From Bigelowiella natans CCMP2755 (taxonomy: Eukaryota; Cercozoa; Chlorarachniophyceae), in the NCBI GenBank assembly GCA_000320545.1, contig ADNK01002290.1:1-64000 (forward strand): a stretch of DNA of 64,000 nt, written 5' to 3'. The stretch's first letter is position 1. Every line of letters starts with the position of its first letter. Of this stretch, positions 11,001 to 24,748 are shown piece after piece. The notes beneath the pieces are model-generated. The model made no database searches, was not told the DNA's origin, and was given only the letters and a program-made list of their open reading frames with translations. Both the position numbers and the translations under genes were made by a program.

Positions 11001-14000
11001 CTCCTAAATCGTATTTTTGATACAAAACCTCAATACCTAAAAGTGATTCCTCGTCGATATCCCATTCTCTCCGCACATCTAATTCAAATGATGTTTGCGA
11101 GGGACTCTAAAGAATCTGTACTAAAAAGAAAAAGTCAAGAACTTCTATACAAAGTCATTAGAAAAAATGACCGATTGATTCCTACCTTAGCAAAAACTGG
11201 CATTTTCATTTTCGCGCTTCAAGGATTGACCACATGCTCGGAAGAGTTGCTGGATATTGTATACAAAACTCATCTTCGACAGAGGAAAGGTTATGCGCCA
11301 GAGAATAGATCTGTTTTAAGTCCCTACTTACCTTCTCCGCTTGTGGTAAAGTTGGCGCTGACAAAAACTAGTGATCAATTTCGTCGGATTCTCCAGGAGA
11401 CGCATGAGGATCCATCCTGCATTTGGGGCCCTAAACAAATCAAAGAACTCTCTGCAGCATTGGAGAAGTTTGTTGGACCTCTTAAAAATCAGCTGAAAAC
11501 TACACCTGACTTTTGTTTCAAATACGACAAAAAAATTCATGCTGTTCCGGTGCCCTACCCAAGCCTCCAAGACGAGCTTTGCGTTGGCAATATATACCTC
11601 CGATTGCTATTTGATAAGAAACATAAGGTGTCTGATTCCAGATTTGCTGGGTATATATTGATTTTTGCTAAATAGTTTATTATGATCGATTTAGGAATAT
11701 AAGATTCAAGCGCCGGATTTTCTCGCTCAGGCTTTAATGGAATCTATGGAACCAACAATGAAAAGACTGCAAGACTCAAAGTTTGCTCCAAAGGCTGTCG
11801 AGGACTGTCAATATATTCTCAAGGCACAAGCACTATTGTCTGATAAGTACACATCCAAAAGGATGATGGAATACAGGGCGTTTGGGCCGCTTCTCGAAAT
11901 TCTCGCAGCACAGCAATCTGGTGCAGAGACACAAGATTTAGCAGGTTCTCTCGTTATCTCTCTTCTTTGTATGAAAGGACGGCGACTTTCACATGCCCAG
12001 AGATCTGGTATTGAGTCAACAAACATGAATGTAAGCCAGTGTGTAAAGGCCGGAGGCACAGAAAAACTTGCTATTCATTTTGTAAACCTGGTGGAAAAGG
12101 GTGACATCGAGGAGGTTTTGTTGCTTGACAGTTTAGAGGCCCTAACAATATTGGCAAGGAATGCTTCAAATGAAATGTGTAAGGTAGCATTAAATCCCGA
12201 TTGTAAATTCCTTACTTCGCTCTTGAAGCTCATGAATGTTCGAAAATGCGAAGATAGAAAGTTGGAACTTTGTCTTGATTTGACGGAAGCCTTATTGGAT
12301 AGTCACGATAGAGGTGTTCCACAGGCTATAGTAAACAGTGGTTTGCTACTGCGTATTATTCAAGTAGCAATAGAGGGCGAAGCAGGCACAGACCTTAAAA
12401 GTGTGGATCTTATACGGAAGACTATTATCGCACGAAATTCCTCCGAAGAAGATGGAAAGGCTCGAGCTGGGGCCCGCACCGTTGTGATTTCCCTTTTAAC
12501 TCCCGGGATATACATGATGTTGAAGCATGAAGAAAAGGCAGTAGAGAAAGTAGCAGAGAGTTTGCGCTCAGAAATACAGACGCCAACAATCATTTGGACA
12601 GATGCAATTCGCAACGAGCTCAGGGATTTTATCCAGAAAGAGGTTAGAAATGAGGCCTGAATGAGCTAATTTGACTTGTACTTGCATTTTTGCGAAAATA
12701 TTTTCCTTCACTAACTGCATATTATACGTAGGAAAAGAACATAACATCGTACAAGAAATGGGTTCTTCCTGATGCATTTGCCTACACAGCTTTGAAGGAC
12801 GAGCCAGTTTGGGATGATGTATATTTGCGTTTGTACGCAAAACAAAAACTCGGCTACAAACTACCCCCCTATCTTGATATTTCAACAGGCGAATTCTTTC
12901 ACTCTCTTTTGATGGTGTTGGCGAGATTTGGTAGAGAAAAAGGTCTTCTTCATGATGTGAAGGAACCAAGGGAACCAGGCTTTGACTCTCCGAAATCGGA
13001 AACGTCTAAGAGTGAAGCCGTGCAAATACCATTCCCTCCTGGAACAAATCCTCTCGAGCATCTTACAGTGCTATGTCGTTGCATACTGCATATACTTCAG
13101 TCAGATTCAAAGTTACATAAACAAAAAGAACAAGGGCTTTTTGATTTATTCCGGCTAATTGTGCATCCCTACGCACCCCTACAAAATGCAATTTTGCAGG
13201 TTGTGGGAGTATGCAAAGACAGTATCGACTCAATGAAGTTCGTTCTCGCCTCTTCAAAATGGATCATCTGTATGTTGCACAACAGTGAGCGGAAGGGGGA
13301 TATTCCAAGTCTAAAAATTGTGCTTGACGCACTTCACGCAATTATTAATAATGGTGTATGGCCCGAGAACATGGATAATCCTCCTCCTGGTGCAAAGACG
13401 TTTAAGGAAGTAGAAACCCACCTCCTAGACCACGGCCTGCCTGTACTTTTGAGTTTGATTATTTGTGACGAGGAAAAATTTGCTCGCGAGGAGCGCGTGC
13501 TTGCAGCTAAACTTTGTGGCCTTCTGAGCGTCGAATCAAACACAGATACATATCGAGCATTGCATTGCATTTTTACTTGGCAAGTCGGAAAATTCCTGGA
13601 AGATTGTGAGTCAAAGCCTCAAAAATTAGTGGATTTCTTTGATGAAATGAAGAAAGACCCCAAGGTGTATTGGACGAAGGAAGTGCGAAGTGATGTGATT
13701 TATGGAATAAAATCCGAAGCCAAAGGTTTGCTGCAGTGGCAGAAATCTGCTTTGATATCTGCTCGGAAGACTGGAGAGGAGCATGCTCCTTATAAATGGG
13801 ATGCGAAGAACGTTGGCAAGCGAATTATGCATCCAAATCTAGCAAAACAGCTCTGTGTGGGTGAAATATTCGTTTATCAATTGATAAATTACCCTCATTA
13901 TCCAGTTGATCCAGAGGTCTATCTTCCACCACTTTGGGTGGAACTTGAGCGGAAGAACAAAAGTCTTTCAGAGGGAACGAAGAAAGAAGAAAAGATTGTG

Positions 14001-15422
14001 GGAGCACTCATTGAGTCTCTTCAAATTGTTGTAAAAAATCTCCCACATATTGCTGAAGCTTTTGAGAAAGAGAAACTTCTGTTCTTATACCAGCTTCTAG
14101 ACTCCAAGTTTGTATCGATTAAAAAAAAAGCACTCGAACTTCTAGTTGCTTGCGCAAAAGAAACTGCAATTAGCGCTGCTATGGGACAGCTAATTCGGTA
14201 CTGTATTCCTCTTCTTATTCAAGGAGACACTGAGGACATCATGGTCGAATCGTTGCAGTTGTTGCGTGAACTTATAAGGAGATCATCACCAGTAGTAGAG
14301 CAGATTCTCAACCTTGGTGCCCATGCAATTCTAATCCTAATTTGCTTCGGGAGATTTAAAAATTGCACCAAGAAGGTATCATCAATTTAATTGAGCAATA
14401 CTTGTTGCATGGTTCATTAGTACAAACGAACTCACGTCGGGGAAAAGATGTCAGATACGATACCTTCCAAAATTAATTTTTAGGTAAAGAATGAAACTTG
14501 CCACCTCATTGGAGCGATGTGCAATGACGCTACAAATGGCACTCTAGCCTCTGATGGGTTCTGCAAAATTCTGACGGAGGGTATATTACACTAGAAGCAT
14601 TGGTGGTGTATAAAAGTATTTATATAAGGTAGCAAACGCTGTAACAATCCTTCGTACAGGTTTCAGGACCAAATTTCTTCAGAAACCGGAGATGCTGCTG
14701 GCATTCTTCACCGTGGTAGCTGCTAAAGCGTACGATATAATACATGATATAGCTGTTAATATGAAAGCGTACGATATGATACATACATTATGTGTAAATG
14801 TGTGTGTGTGTGTGTAAAATATGTATATATTCTCAGTTCTCAGTTAATGTCATTAAAATATGATGGTGTCTTCCAAAGGATCACGAGGCGAAGGAAAGAA
14901 AATGGAATGGAGACAATCGCGACCGAGTCATAGCTGTGTTAGAAAAACAGGTCTGGCGAAGATAATTTTAACCGTTGCCGTTTTGATGACTCGGAGAGTT
15001 ATACTTCATTATGCAGGTTCCTGAAATGGTGACAAAAATGAAAGATTGGCGAGGGGAACGATTGTTCAATGATGGTATTGGCAGCTATTGGATTATGTTG
15101 TATGTTTAGCGCGAGCATTTGATATTTCTATTTTTTTTTTCAGAGGAAATCTCGAAGGTTTGGCCGAAATCTGTGGAGGAACAGACTGAAGAAAAAGAAA
15201 ATACGGAGAATCAGCCTGCTAAGGAGGAAAAGGTCATTCCGGCACCTGTTATCCTTTTTGTCTCTGTACTAACCGTGAATATACCACAGGGGAACGAGAA
15301 TGGTTCAGTTGAAAAGTCTGCGGAGGCTTCTCAGGTAACAATTCAATATTCAACAACCACAATTACGATTACGAGATTTTCACTAATCGAGGAATCTTAT
15401 TCAGATTGGTGGATCTGCGTAA
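8001..15422 (+). CDS. RME-8/DNAJC13-like endosomal protein lacking its J domain
   Basis: RME-8 is a large ARM/HEAT-like protein that recruits Hsc70 to endosomes for clathrin and retromer dynamics. Exons read through more than 15 introns, many 45-110 nt. The family IWN repeats are visible: LIWNSKFKLTL (10.27 kb), CIWGPKQIKEL (11.42 kb), IIWTDAIRNEL (12.59 kb), VYWTKEVRSDV (13.66 kb) and KWNGDNRDRV (14.91 kb). Several are followed by VGGFYLRL-type strands. VRTFVDSNGIQTLVKNL (10.79 kb) and NLMRKILPGSL (9.6 kb) match conserved family blocks. The J domain expected between VGNIYLRLLF (11.59 kb) and ILKAQALLSDK (11.81 kb) is absent, with no HPD. The GYF-like insert and the long N-terminal PH-like region also appear absent. 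The chosen start gives MGGNNSK, a possible myristoylation signal, spliced at 8051; ATG 8202 is an alternative. The C-terminus is Glu-rich and ends at TAA 15420. Confidence 0.85.
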
Positions 15423-15650
15423 TGGATTCACATATCAAGTTTATGTTGAAATCATTACGAAAATTCTTATTGATCGCATCTCCGTGATGATCCATCGCCA
15501 CCTATTTGGACATTGAACATCATTTGAACACACATCTAGACGTTTTTGTGTAGAGATAGTTGGCTTGCATAGTTGGCGTGCAAAACTCAAAACAACCTTA
15601 AACGCAGAAGGAAGCCATAAGCAATAAATATTTCCAAATATTTACATATA

Positions 15651-15689
<39 letters not shown>

Positions 15690-15692
<3 letters not shown>

Positions 15693-15850
15693 CACGCTGC
15701 TTTGCATAGCTACTAGGATGACCATTTGAAAGAATTCAATTACGTTGTCTATAATTTAATCGATGCTTCACATCCGTCTCATACATCTAGATATGCATAT
15801 CTAGATGCATGCATGTGTGTGTGTGTGCATATATGCATATATGCATATGA

Positions 15851-15886
<36 letters not shown>

Positions 15887-18250
15887 ATATGCCAGATGAC
15901 ATGTGGCTTGACGTGCAGAAACACATGTCTAGATCTCCACATCTAAGAATGTCTGCACTGTGAATGTCAATCTAGCAATGTGATGACCACACGATGAATG
16001 GATGCTAGCATGTCCCACGCAATTCTAGAGTTGTCAGCAGAATCCACACGCGCACGGCCTGACGACGCTACACGTGATTCTGTGGACGAGCAGTAGCCAT
16101 GTCTAGCACGTGGAGTTAGCTAGCTATAGCTAGCTAGCGACGAGATCCCTAGGTCTCACATGACAGTTGCACGTCTGTGTGCGTGCTCCAGCAATCTGGC
16201 ATTGCTAGATTGCTAGACTGTGCGTGGAGCAGTCACATGCCAGCATGCTTGCATGCAAGCGGTGCACATCATTCTGGAATTCTAGTTGGCATGCTAGCAT
16301 GGTGCATCGATCATGCTAGCATGTGCACGTGTCTAGGTGTGTGTGCAAGCTGCGCTGTTGATCGACTCCATCCAGCTAGCCAGGCTAGCTAGCTAGCAGT
16401 TCCAGAGTTCACCATGGCTAGCTAGCTCGTGCATTCGCGTCGCAATTGCACAGTTTTGGCTCGCTAAGTCACTCCAAAGCACATGATGCACTCTTGGGCA
16501 CAACAACTGGTGCGTGCCATTGTGACCACATCTGCTGTCCAGAAGTCTGGATGCCTGAGTGTGACTGCTGGGTTGCGCCCAGTGCCGTCTTTGTTTCCGC
16601 CGCTTTCTAGCTTTGCCTTGCGCGCTCATGGCAAATTGATTCAATCAAATCCAAACAAAACAACCCTGTTGAAAATTGCAAACTCAGCTCAACAACGTGT
16701 GGCCAAAACACAGTGCAATGACCGCTTGCCCTAGCCGGCTTGCCTGCGGGTCGTTCCTCGGATTTTGTTGATTGGAGGCAACAGACCCGCAACCGCCTTT
16801 TTGGCAAACCACTGCACACACCAAATTTGCTTCACAAATCACCAGTGCGACTTTGCCGGTTGGTCCGACACCAAATTTGTCGGCTGAAATTGACCAAAAA
16901 CCAAAAAACCCTGCGAAATCTGCTTTTCGCTTTTCAATTTCAGTGAGCTCAATTTTGCGAGCCCCAAACTGAGATGTCTAGATGTGTCGCCATGGAGTCT
17001 GTTGAATTCCAAATTCCAAATTGATGCGTGCACACAAATGCATGCGAGCATGAGCGCATGACATGCACAGCAAGTGGGTCTTCACCACAGCTAGACAGGC
17101 TAGCAGGCCTGCGTCCGAGTCACGCTAGCACGTGACAACAGTCTAGCAGTCGACCCTTGAGTCACTGAGCATGCTCAGTGGTGCTGCACAGAAAGCTAGA
17201 AAGCCCTTCTAACTGGCTAGCTAGCCTTCCCCCCATCTCCCACACCGAAACACATGCCAGCACGCTGCTGACATCAAAATCAGCAGATTGTCGACTGCAC
17301 CTAGGCATTGTGTGATCACGCTAGACGCACTAGCTAGCTAGCTGCACTAGTGCACTAGCACATGCATGCTGGCATGCAACAAGTAGCGATCTAGTGATGG
17401 CGATCTAGCTAGCTAGCGATGTGATGTCTGATTGCTCACCCATCTAGCCATGTGTGCATGTCTAGACATCTCTTGTAGATCTAGACATGCTAGCATGCAT
17501 GTGTGCTGCATGCACCTAGCTGCGAACGTGTCGTAGCTAGTTAGCATGAGCTGCAGCATTGCGCATGCCAGCATGCTAGCATGGCTGCCCATGTTGGCAT
17601 GTGAGCGTCAAGCGCTGCATGCTAGCTAGCATGTCTAGGTGCATTTAGACACATCTAGATCTAGATGCTGCACGCAATGTGCAAGCAACAAGCTAGCAAG
17701 GCGACAAACTAGCTAGCTAGCATGTGATGGAAGGAATACCGAACAATGTGATGGACATGTCAATGGCATGGGCGGACTGTCATCTACGCAGTCAGCAGAA
17801 AGTTGCAGTCTGCAACATGCTAGCATGCTGCTAGCATACGATACATGTGCTATTTTGCATGTGCGCACCTGTCTAGCTGCGGTGCCATCATCTAGTCATA
17901 GCTAGCACCAATATGAAATGCTACATGACACATCTGTACCTAGCTAGCTAGCTAGTAGAGCTAGAGCAAGCCATGCTGGCATGTCTATTAGTCCATTGCT
18001 GCTACACATGCTAGCTAGCTAGATGCACCGATGACAAGCGTGCGTAGCCTCGAGGATGGAACAGCATGCCTGAATGCAATGAGCCACTGACCTCTGCTAG
18101 ACCTGTATGCCACATCTAGACACCTAGACATATCTAGACATATGCAATGGGCTTTCGATGTCCGTCTAGCTAGGTATAACAATGCTGCGGGGATTACGCA
18201 TGCACACCTCTAGACATGTCCATGATTGCAGTTTATGCATATCACTGTGA
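15690..18250. repeat. CTAG/GCATGC palindrome-rich island, convergent gap 1
   Basis: The island fills the 3'-to-3' gap between the RME-8-like gene and NELF-B. It is dense in CTAGCTAG, CATGCTAGCATG, TCTAGA and TGCATGCA. For example, 17581-17760 holds nine CTAG sites where uniform base composition predicts under one. It contains the 20-bp perfect palindrome 16117-16136, centred on TATA, and a (GT)n tract at 15852-15882. The 16.45-17.0 kb part is less palindromic and richer in GCAAA words. No coding sequence is supported; the open frames here are uninterrupted by chance. Confidence 0.8.
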
Positions 18251-18409
18251 AAGAACAAAATAGTAATACACATGAAATGAGGTCGATTTTGTGTATGTAT
18301 GAGCTCTATCTATTAAATTATATCTAGTCTGTGCGTCGGTGTGCTAGTTTAGCTCCTTCCCCCCAAATTTAGCATTTTCTTGTTATATATTTTTTTGTAA
18401 CTTGTGAGC

Positions 18410-19237
18410 TCAACTCTTTTCACCGAAAAGCGGAATAATTTTCTCAGCAACACCACATCTGGACCCCCATTTACGAATTACATCCTCTATCGATTTCAGT
18501 TTGCTTGGCAGCCTTTGGATAAATTGTGTTAGTTAATATATTGACATTTTACTTTACAATTTACCTCTTTTTCCATGTTAGCAATGCAGAAATAAATTGC
18601 CATACTGCCTCATCAGGAGTCAGTCTCAACTTTGCCTAGATTTTTTATGAAGGATTAGGCTAGCAATATTCGTTCGATGAATTAGTGAATATACCACAAT
18701 TGGAAGAAGATTGCGTATCATGTTATCATCCAGCATTCTGGCTGCCCTCTTTGAAAAAGGAAAATAGAAAGTAGCAAATGAATTATGAGTTAATTAAAAT
18801 ATTTCGTATGATAAACATATATCTTACCGCGAGGAAAGCCATGATCACTTCTTGAGCTACTCCAGAAGCCTTTATAGCTCCACTTAAAACCTTTAGCATG
18901 CCTATCTTTATAGTCATCGTCTCTCCAAGCATCTTTGCGGCCATCTGCATGGGGAAGCAAGGTCCACTTACTTACCAACTCATTTTGTGGTTCAAGTGGT
19001 TGTTCAAGAGGAAGGTTGTTAAATTTACAACACATCAGCCGGTAGGTACCATTTGAGCAATCGCCGTATAAAAGACATTAAGAGCAGCTCCTTGCATCTA
19101 TATTTGGTATGAGGCAAACAATCAATTTCGACGGGCAAAGAGCGTATTATGAGATACAATGGGAGTGTTGGTAGATGATGAGTCGTCTTATTATACACAC
19201 ATCACACATTAAATAGTTGATATTATATAACGAATAT

Positions 19238-19274
<37 letters not shown>

Positions 19275-22198
19275 TGATATATTTATAGGGAGAGAGAGGG
19301 AGAGAGACAAATGTTTTGAGGTACAATAACCTTAGGTTTTGGAAAGTCTTCTGAAACCATGAGGGTTCGTGCATTATGTGACAGCAGAAGGAGCTTTGAT
19401 AATGCTGTGATTTCCTTGCACTAAATAAATTATCATGAGTACACCTCATCGACGAGTCTTTGACACAGACATGGTCATTTTAATTTCAAATAATACGTGA
19501 TATATTTGTTGCGAGCAACCTCATTTGGCAGTCTTCTATTTGAAACCTCTGCTTCCAGCAATCTTACTATATCCCTACGAAGCGTGAGTAATTTTCGAGA
19601 AAAAAATGATAGGCATATTGTATTATTTTTTCCTTTCATGTGTCTGATCGACGATGGAAGTAGTATTTTAATCTTTAAGTGTTATTTATATGTAAACACC
19701 ACCTTCGTAGCAACGTCCGGATCTCAGGATGTGCTAAAATCATAGCCATGTCTCCTAACACCTTTTGTAGTAGTAGAAGAGGTTTAAGTAGATTCTACGA
19801 AAAAAGTGTTTCTTATTTATAATGTACTGGGTGCCTCGAAGGAACTTCTGATATCATCCTCAGCATTCTCTAATGATGTGAGAACTTGTTAGATATTTCA
19901 CCAAATTCAGCAGAGAAGAAAATAACCTCAGCATTTGCATGAGATATTTGCCTCTGCGATTTGCACTCCTTTAGAACCCTAAATGATGATAACAAACCAT
20001 CATATTTTTACGTAACAACCACATGCATTGCTCTTGATAGCTCCAACTTCAAAGGGGGTTATTAATGGCTAATGTTGTTGTTGGAGAGTATTTTAAATGT
20101 AGTTTACATTGCTAATCTCTGGCACGAGTCTTTATTTACATTTCCTTTTCCCTGTAAACATAAACGTATTAGCGGTGTCAATTCCGATGCCATGTTGTCA
20201 TTGACATCTACTGTGCCTCACTTATAGGAAACTACTATTTTTACTACTTTTATTCGGTATTCGTCCAAATTTTTATTCGAACCAAACGCAGTCGTATGGC
20301 GACCGGATGGATGATGCAACAATGGTTACTCTTAGCTTTATCAACACGTGTCAGGGTAAAACATATTTCTTCTTGGAGTGACCGAATCCAGTCATCGAAG
20401 ATTTCACACGGAAAATAAGTATCATCCTCCACAAGCAACGACAACATATATCTAAAATTATTTTACCCTCATTTTGTATGCACACCCGAGAAGTAAGTCC
20501 AGACGCAAACGACAGTAGCTACAACATAAATGATGACGCAATGAGAATATCTGAAACAACACAAATCTGATTCGTCAAAAATCTACTTATAGTTATCCAT
20601 TTGTTTGAATCCGCCGCGTGTGATACCCAATATTGCCTGAAAACAAAAGGAAACATGACACACAACAAAGCAACCAGATATTGTCATATGAAATCTGTAA
20701 ATTTGATCATCCATTATGATCTTCAGAAATGCACAATTTATCCATTAAAATTAAATCGTTACATGATACAAGTTCCCACTGTACTGTCCTGCTTCGACCA
20801 GTTCCTGAGAGTGTTGTTTATATTGTATTTTATTCAATAGTATGCCTACTTTAGTAGTTTTTCTATGTTGCAGCACCGTGAGGGGATCTCCTCTTTCGTC
20901 CTCTTCCTCGCTTTTAGCAAGAGAAGGCGCTGACGATGACGACGACGACGACGAATGGGATTTTCCAGCACCACTAATACCACCAGCAATATTTTTACTC
21001 GTCCTCGTCTTTGTCTTTATTCCGCGGCGGAGTTCTCTCTCAAATGAGCGAGTATATCTCACCACGACCTCCCTCAGCTGACGAAGACCATAATCTCTGT
21101 TCTGTTCCCACACCTAAATTATGCACTTGGGTTTGGCTTCGAATCAATTATTCTATAATTCCTCTATGATAGATCGTTATCCTTCATATTCTGCAACTTC
21201 TACGCACATGAATAAATCACCACCAAGACAGCACAATATATATACTACTTGATACTTAGCCCAATCTGGGAGGTACAAGTCTTGACCCTTAAACTTTCTT
21301 GGAAATTGAGAAACTAGTTGATCTGGCATTCTTTGCTGCTTCATGAGACTTAGTGCCTGAAGGAGATAATAATCAGGAAGACAAGACATGTGGCAAACAT
21401 GGTAGTCTCATTAATGGAAAAACTGGTTGCACTCACAACTAGAAGCAACAGCGATTAGAAACTTTTATATGCGTATCTGTGGTATTCGGGAAGACTCGTG
21501 CATCTTACCTTATGCACAATTGGCCTTAACTCATACACATGAGCATATGGAAGCGAATTTGCCAGCAGTTTCTGAAAGAAAACGTAAATATTGTGATAAT
21601 GGTTCTTTACAATTGTTTCATTAAACGGTCCGTTGTCACCTCTCTCTCGTCAGCACTTAATGATGGAATTCTTTTTAAAATCTTTTCCATCAACTGTTAC
21701 CATAAAGCAGATAAAATTGAATTTAAAACAACCTAGTCAAATTCCCGTCCATTTCTTAGTATAAATTCAGTTAATACCACCCTGTCTAAAATGTGACTGT
21801 ACACAGATCCCCGTCCAACTCCCATTGAATCCAGAAACTCTAGCATCTGAAGACTCATTATGGTTATGATTATTGAGGAGAAGATGTTTTCTAAATCATC
21901 TGAATTTACTACAGGAGTCAGATCTTCGATCTCCAGTCCATTTTTCCTCTGAATGACTGTAATCTGGTCGGGCCCATCAGCCTTTCATTTTATGTGTTCT
22001 CTCAGAAACGTTGCTGTAGTTTTTCCATTATTGTGTATAATTATGAACATTGTGATCATAGATTACCAGATCCTTCGCCACGCTCTTCGCTCCTGTACTT
22101 CCTATGTAGTAGTCCCTTCTTCTTCCGGTCTAAACGGAACAAGATATTAAAGACAGGAGAGAAATTTTGTGAATAGGTACCTTTCTGCGCTTCTTCAT
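18410..22198 (-). CDS. NELFB: Negative elongation factor subunit B (NELF-B/COBRA1-like)
   Basis: NELF-B belongs to the complex that holds RNA polymerase II at promoter-proximal pauses in the nucleus. The gene is read as about a dozen short exons from ATG 22196-22198 (MKKRRK, spliced to TGRRRDYY) to TGA 18410-18412. Segments align in order with the animal family. These are MSLQMLEFLDSMGVGRGS (about 21.8 kb), LMEKILKRIPSLSADERE (21.7 kb) and LMKQQRMPDQLVSQF followed by QVWEQNRDY (21.3-21.1 kb). GDMAMILAHPEIRTLL (19.74 kb) and the terminal LPSKLKSIEDVI with IIPLFGEKS (18.5-18.4 kb) complete the series. One exon at 20.9-21.1 kb holds a Ser-rich insertion. An (AT)n tract at 19240-19270 is intronic. 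Identification rests on motif order; some internal exon borders are uncertain. Confidence 0.75.
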
Positions 22199-22521
22199 TC
22201 TACAATGGTGTCTCTTCTCCTATTACAGGCACACCATGAATGAATCAGCCAAATGATCAACGTCAAGAGTTTTTGCGCACACCTGTGCCCTCTCCTTCCT
22301 CCTCTACTTGGAGAACCTAACCCTAATTTTAATTTTGATCCTATCGTTATCAGTGCCATTTTAGCGTTGCGACACACAGAAAACAGTAGAACCACAAAAA
22401 TCTCCGGTGATATTAAATTTGACCAAAAAACTAGGAGAACCAACCAACCAACCCTAAGAAAGCAGAAGCTCTTCCCCCTGCTCGCACCTGCTTGCTTGGT
22501 GGAAGAGCTTTGCCTTTTTCC
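22199..22521. promoter_or_regulatory. Divergent promoter between NELF-B and HRQ1
   Basis: The two start codons are 323 bp apart in opposite orientation, so one short region must serve both genes. It contains a telomere-like motif at 22314-22326 (AACCTAACCCTAA), similar to the plant telo-box found in promoters. Whether it binds a factor here is unknown. Confidence 0.45.
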
Positions 22522-23665
22522 ATGAACTCTTCAGAGAGCAGGATGGATGATAATTCTAAATGCTGGGATGTGTGGTCAAATAAGGTTGAGAAGCTTTTCA
22601 GATCGCTTCTAGGGGTTTATTCTCTGTTTTACGAACGGGGGAGCACCTGCACCTTGGAGGTCATCGGTGATACCGGTATTAACTACATCGTGTTAACGAT
22701 GGTAGCTTCTAATGATGATATAGATAAGGTGATTTAATTGTTACGCATAAAGTTAAAAAGATGTCTGGTGGGCTATCCTTCGATTTGCGGACCCTGCAAC
22801 TTCTAAGAGAAATCTATCCCAAATTGGTCACTTATCGGAGGGCAACTGATGAGGTTTCTGTGTTGGTGAATGTTTATTTGGATGCCGTCATTAAATTTTG
22901 AAACCTGACAGGGAAAGGCTCGGAATGGATATGAAATATATCTTCGTTTTGATCGCGAAGGCGCATTAGCCACCCTTGATCCGAGTTTTGTGCAAAAGAA
23001 TAAGAGATCCCGAGGAAGTGATCAACGCTTTCATTCGAACACACATCGACGCCAAAATATGAAGGCAATTTACAAATTACTTATTCACATATGCACTTGA
23101 CATACCAGTATTATCATTGTTACTCAGAGACGAGCAGATGTGGTGGTTTCTGTATTTCTATCGAAGCTTCGGCGTTACGTTCACATGAAAAACTTGACTA
23201 CGAATGGATCGGGAAAATGTTTCAGGCAACCACCCCTACTATGCGACAGCGATGATCTTAAGACAGCATATACACAGTCATCTTCTTCTGAAAATTATAC
23301 GAAACAGAGTTGGGATGGTTCAGAAGTCACGGTTCGAAACTTTCTCCACTACGTAAAGGAGGCATGTGATTTTTACAAGGATCAACTTGTGGAGTATGTA
23401 GACGTACCAGCTAATTCTGGGGATCATGCACCAGAACTATTGGCCGAAAAGTGTATACCTCCAAGTATCCAAACAGCTCTCTCTCGACTTGGGATTGTGA
23501 AATTATACTCTCACCAAGCTAGGGGAATAAAACCTCTTTTAAACCGCGATATTCAAAGGTGAAGTGTTGTGATAATGATATGCAGGAATAGTGGAGGGAA
23601 AAATAAGGGGCGTAGATACGTACATGTGCATAATACCAAACAGACAAACGGAGCATATGTGCCCG

Positions 23666-23707
<42 letters not shown>

Positions 23708-24712
23708 GAGGAGAGGAGTGTAGGGTAGGGAAAGATAGAAAGTGGGGACATACCAAGAAGTGCAATCTATATATTTAAATTCATGAATTACCTTTCTTTA
23801 TGATATGAAGGCATGTGGTGTGCACAACATCTACATCGAGTGGAAAGTCGATGATCTATACCATTCCTATTGTGTCTGAGTTAATTGCTGATCCAAACTC
23901 AACGACACTGCTGCTGTTCCCAACAAAAGCTCTTGCTCATGATCAACTAGCGTCGTTACGGCGATTTTGCACTTTTGCAGGGCTAGAAAATGCTTCAAAT
24001 CTCGTGAATGCATTCGATGGTGACACCAAGCGAGCTGATAGACCTCTTATTAGAGATACATCAAAAATAATCATCACAAACCCTGACATGTTACACTGTA
24101 CAATCATGCCAATGCACGAAGAATGGAGCGACGTCCTCAAGAATGTCAAGTTCATTGTTATAGACGAGGCACATGCTTACACTGGGGTGTTTGGGAACCA
24201 TGTTTCTCTTGTTATAAGAAGGCTCCTGAGACTTTGTCACCTGAGAAAAGCGAACCCTCGTGTGATATGCTGTTCTGCAACCATTGCTAATCCGGTGCAG
24301 CACATGGTTCACTTGACAGGTGTGGCAGCAGGGGAGATTGTGACTGTTGATATGGATGGTTCTCCAAAGGGCGCTCGAATATATGGTTTTTGGAACCCCT
24401 CATATCTAGCCGCTACAGCTGTCGATGATCTAGACATTGTAGCAGCAGCTACGAACAGCCCTCATGGCAGCAATTCGGCTATACCCTGGAATAGATCGTC
24501 GATGACTGTTGGATGTGAAGAACAGACTTGTCTAAACCTTCACCAAAGGATGAGGAAGAAGAAGCAGAAGAAGAAGAAGAGAGAAAGCACCAGATGTAGC
24601 ACTGAAATACGTGGCAAGAAAATGAGAACGAATAATGATTCCGCGTTAAATGTTAAGTCACAGGTGAGAAAACATATTACAATAGATGTAAATGCAAACT
24701 GAGAAATATTAG

Positions 24713-24748
<36 letters not shown>

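Noticed and set aside
16177-17051. Frames of 66-83 codons in the first island
   Set aside because: They are made of palindromic words and overlap on both strands. They lie in the convergent gap outside any transcript model.
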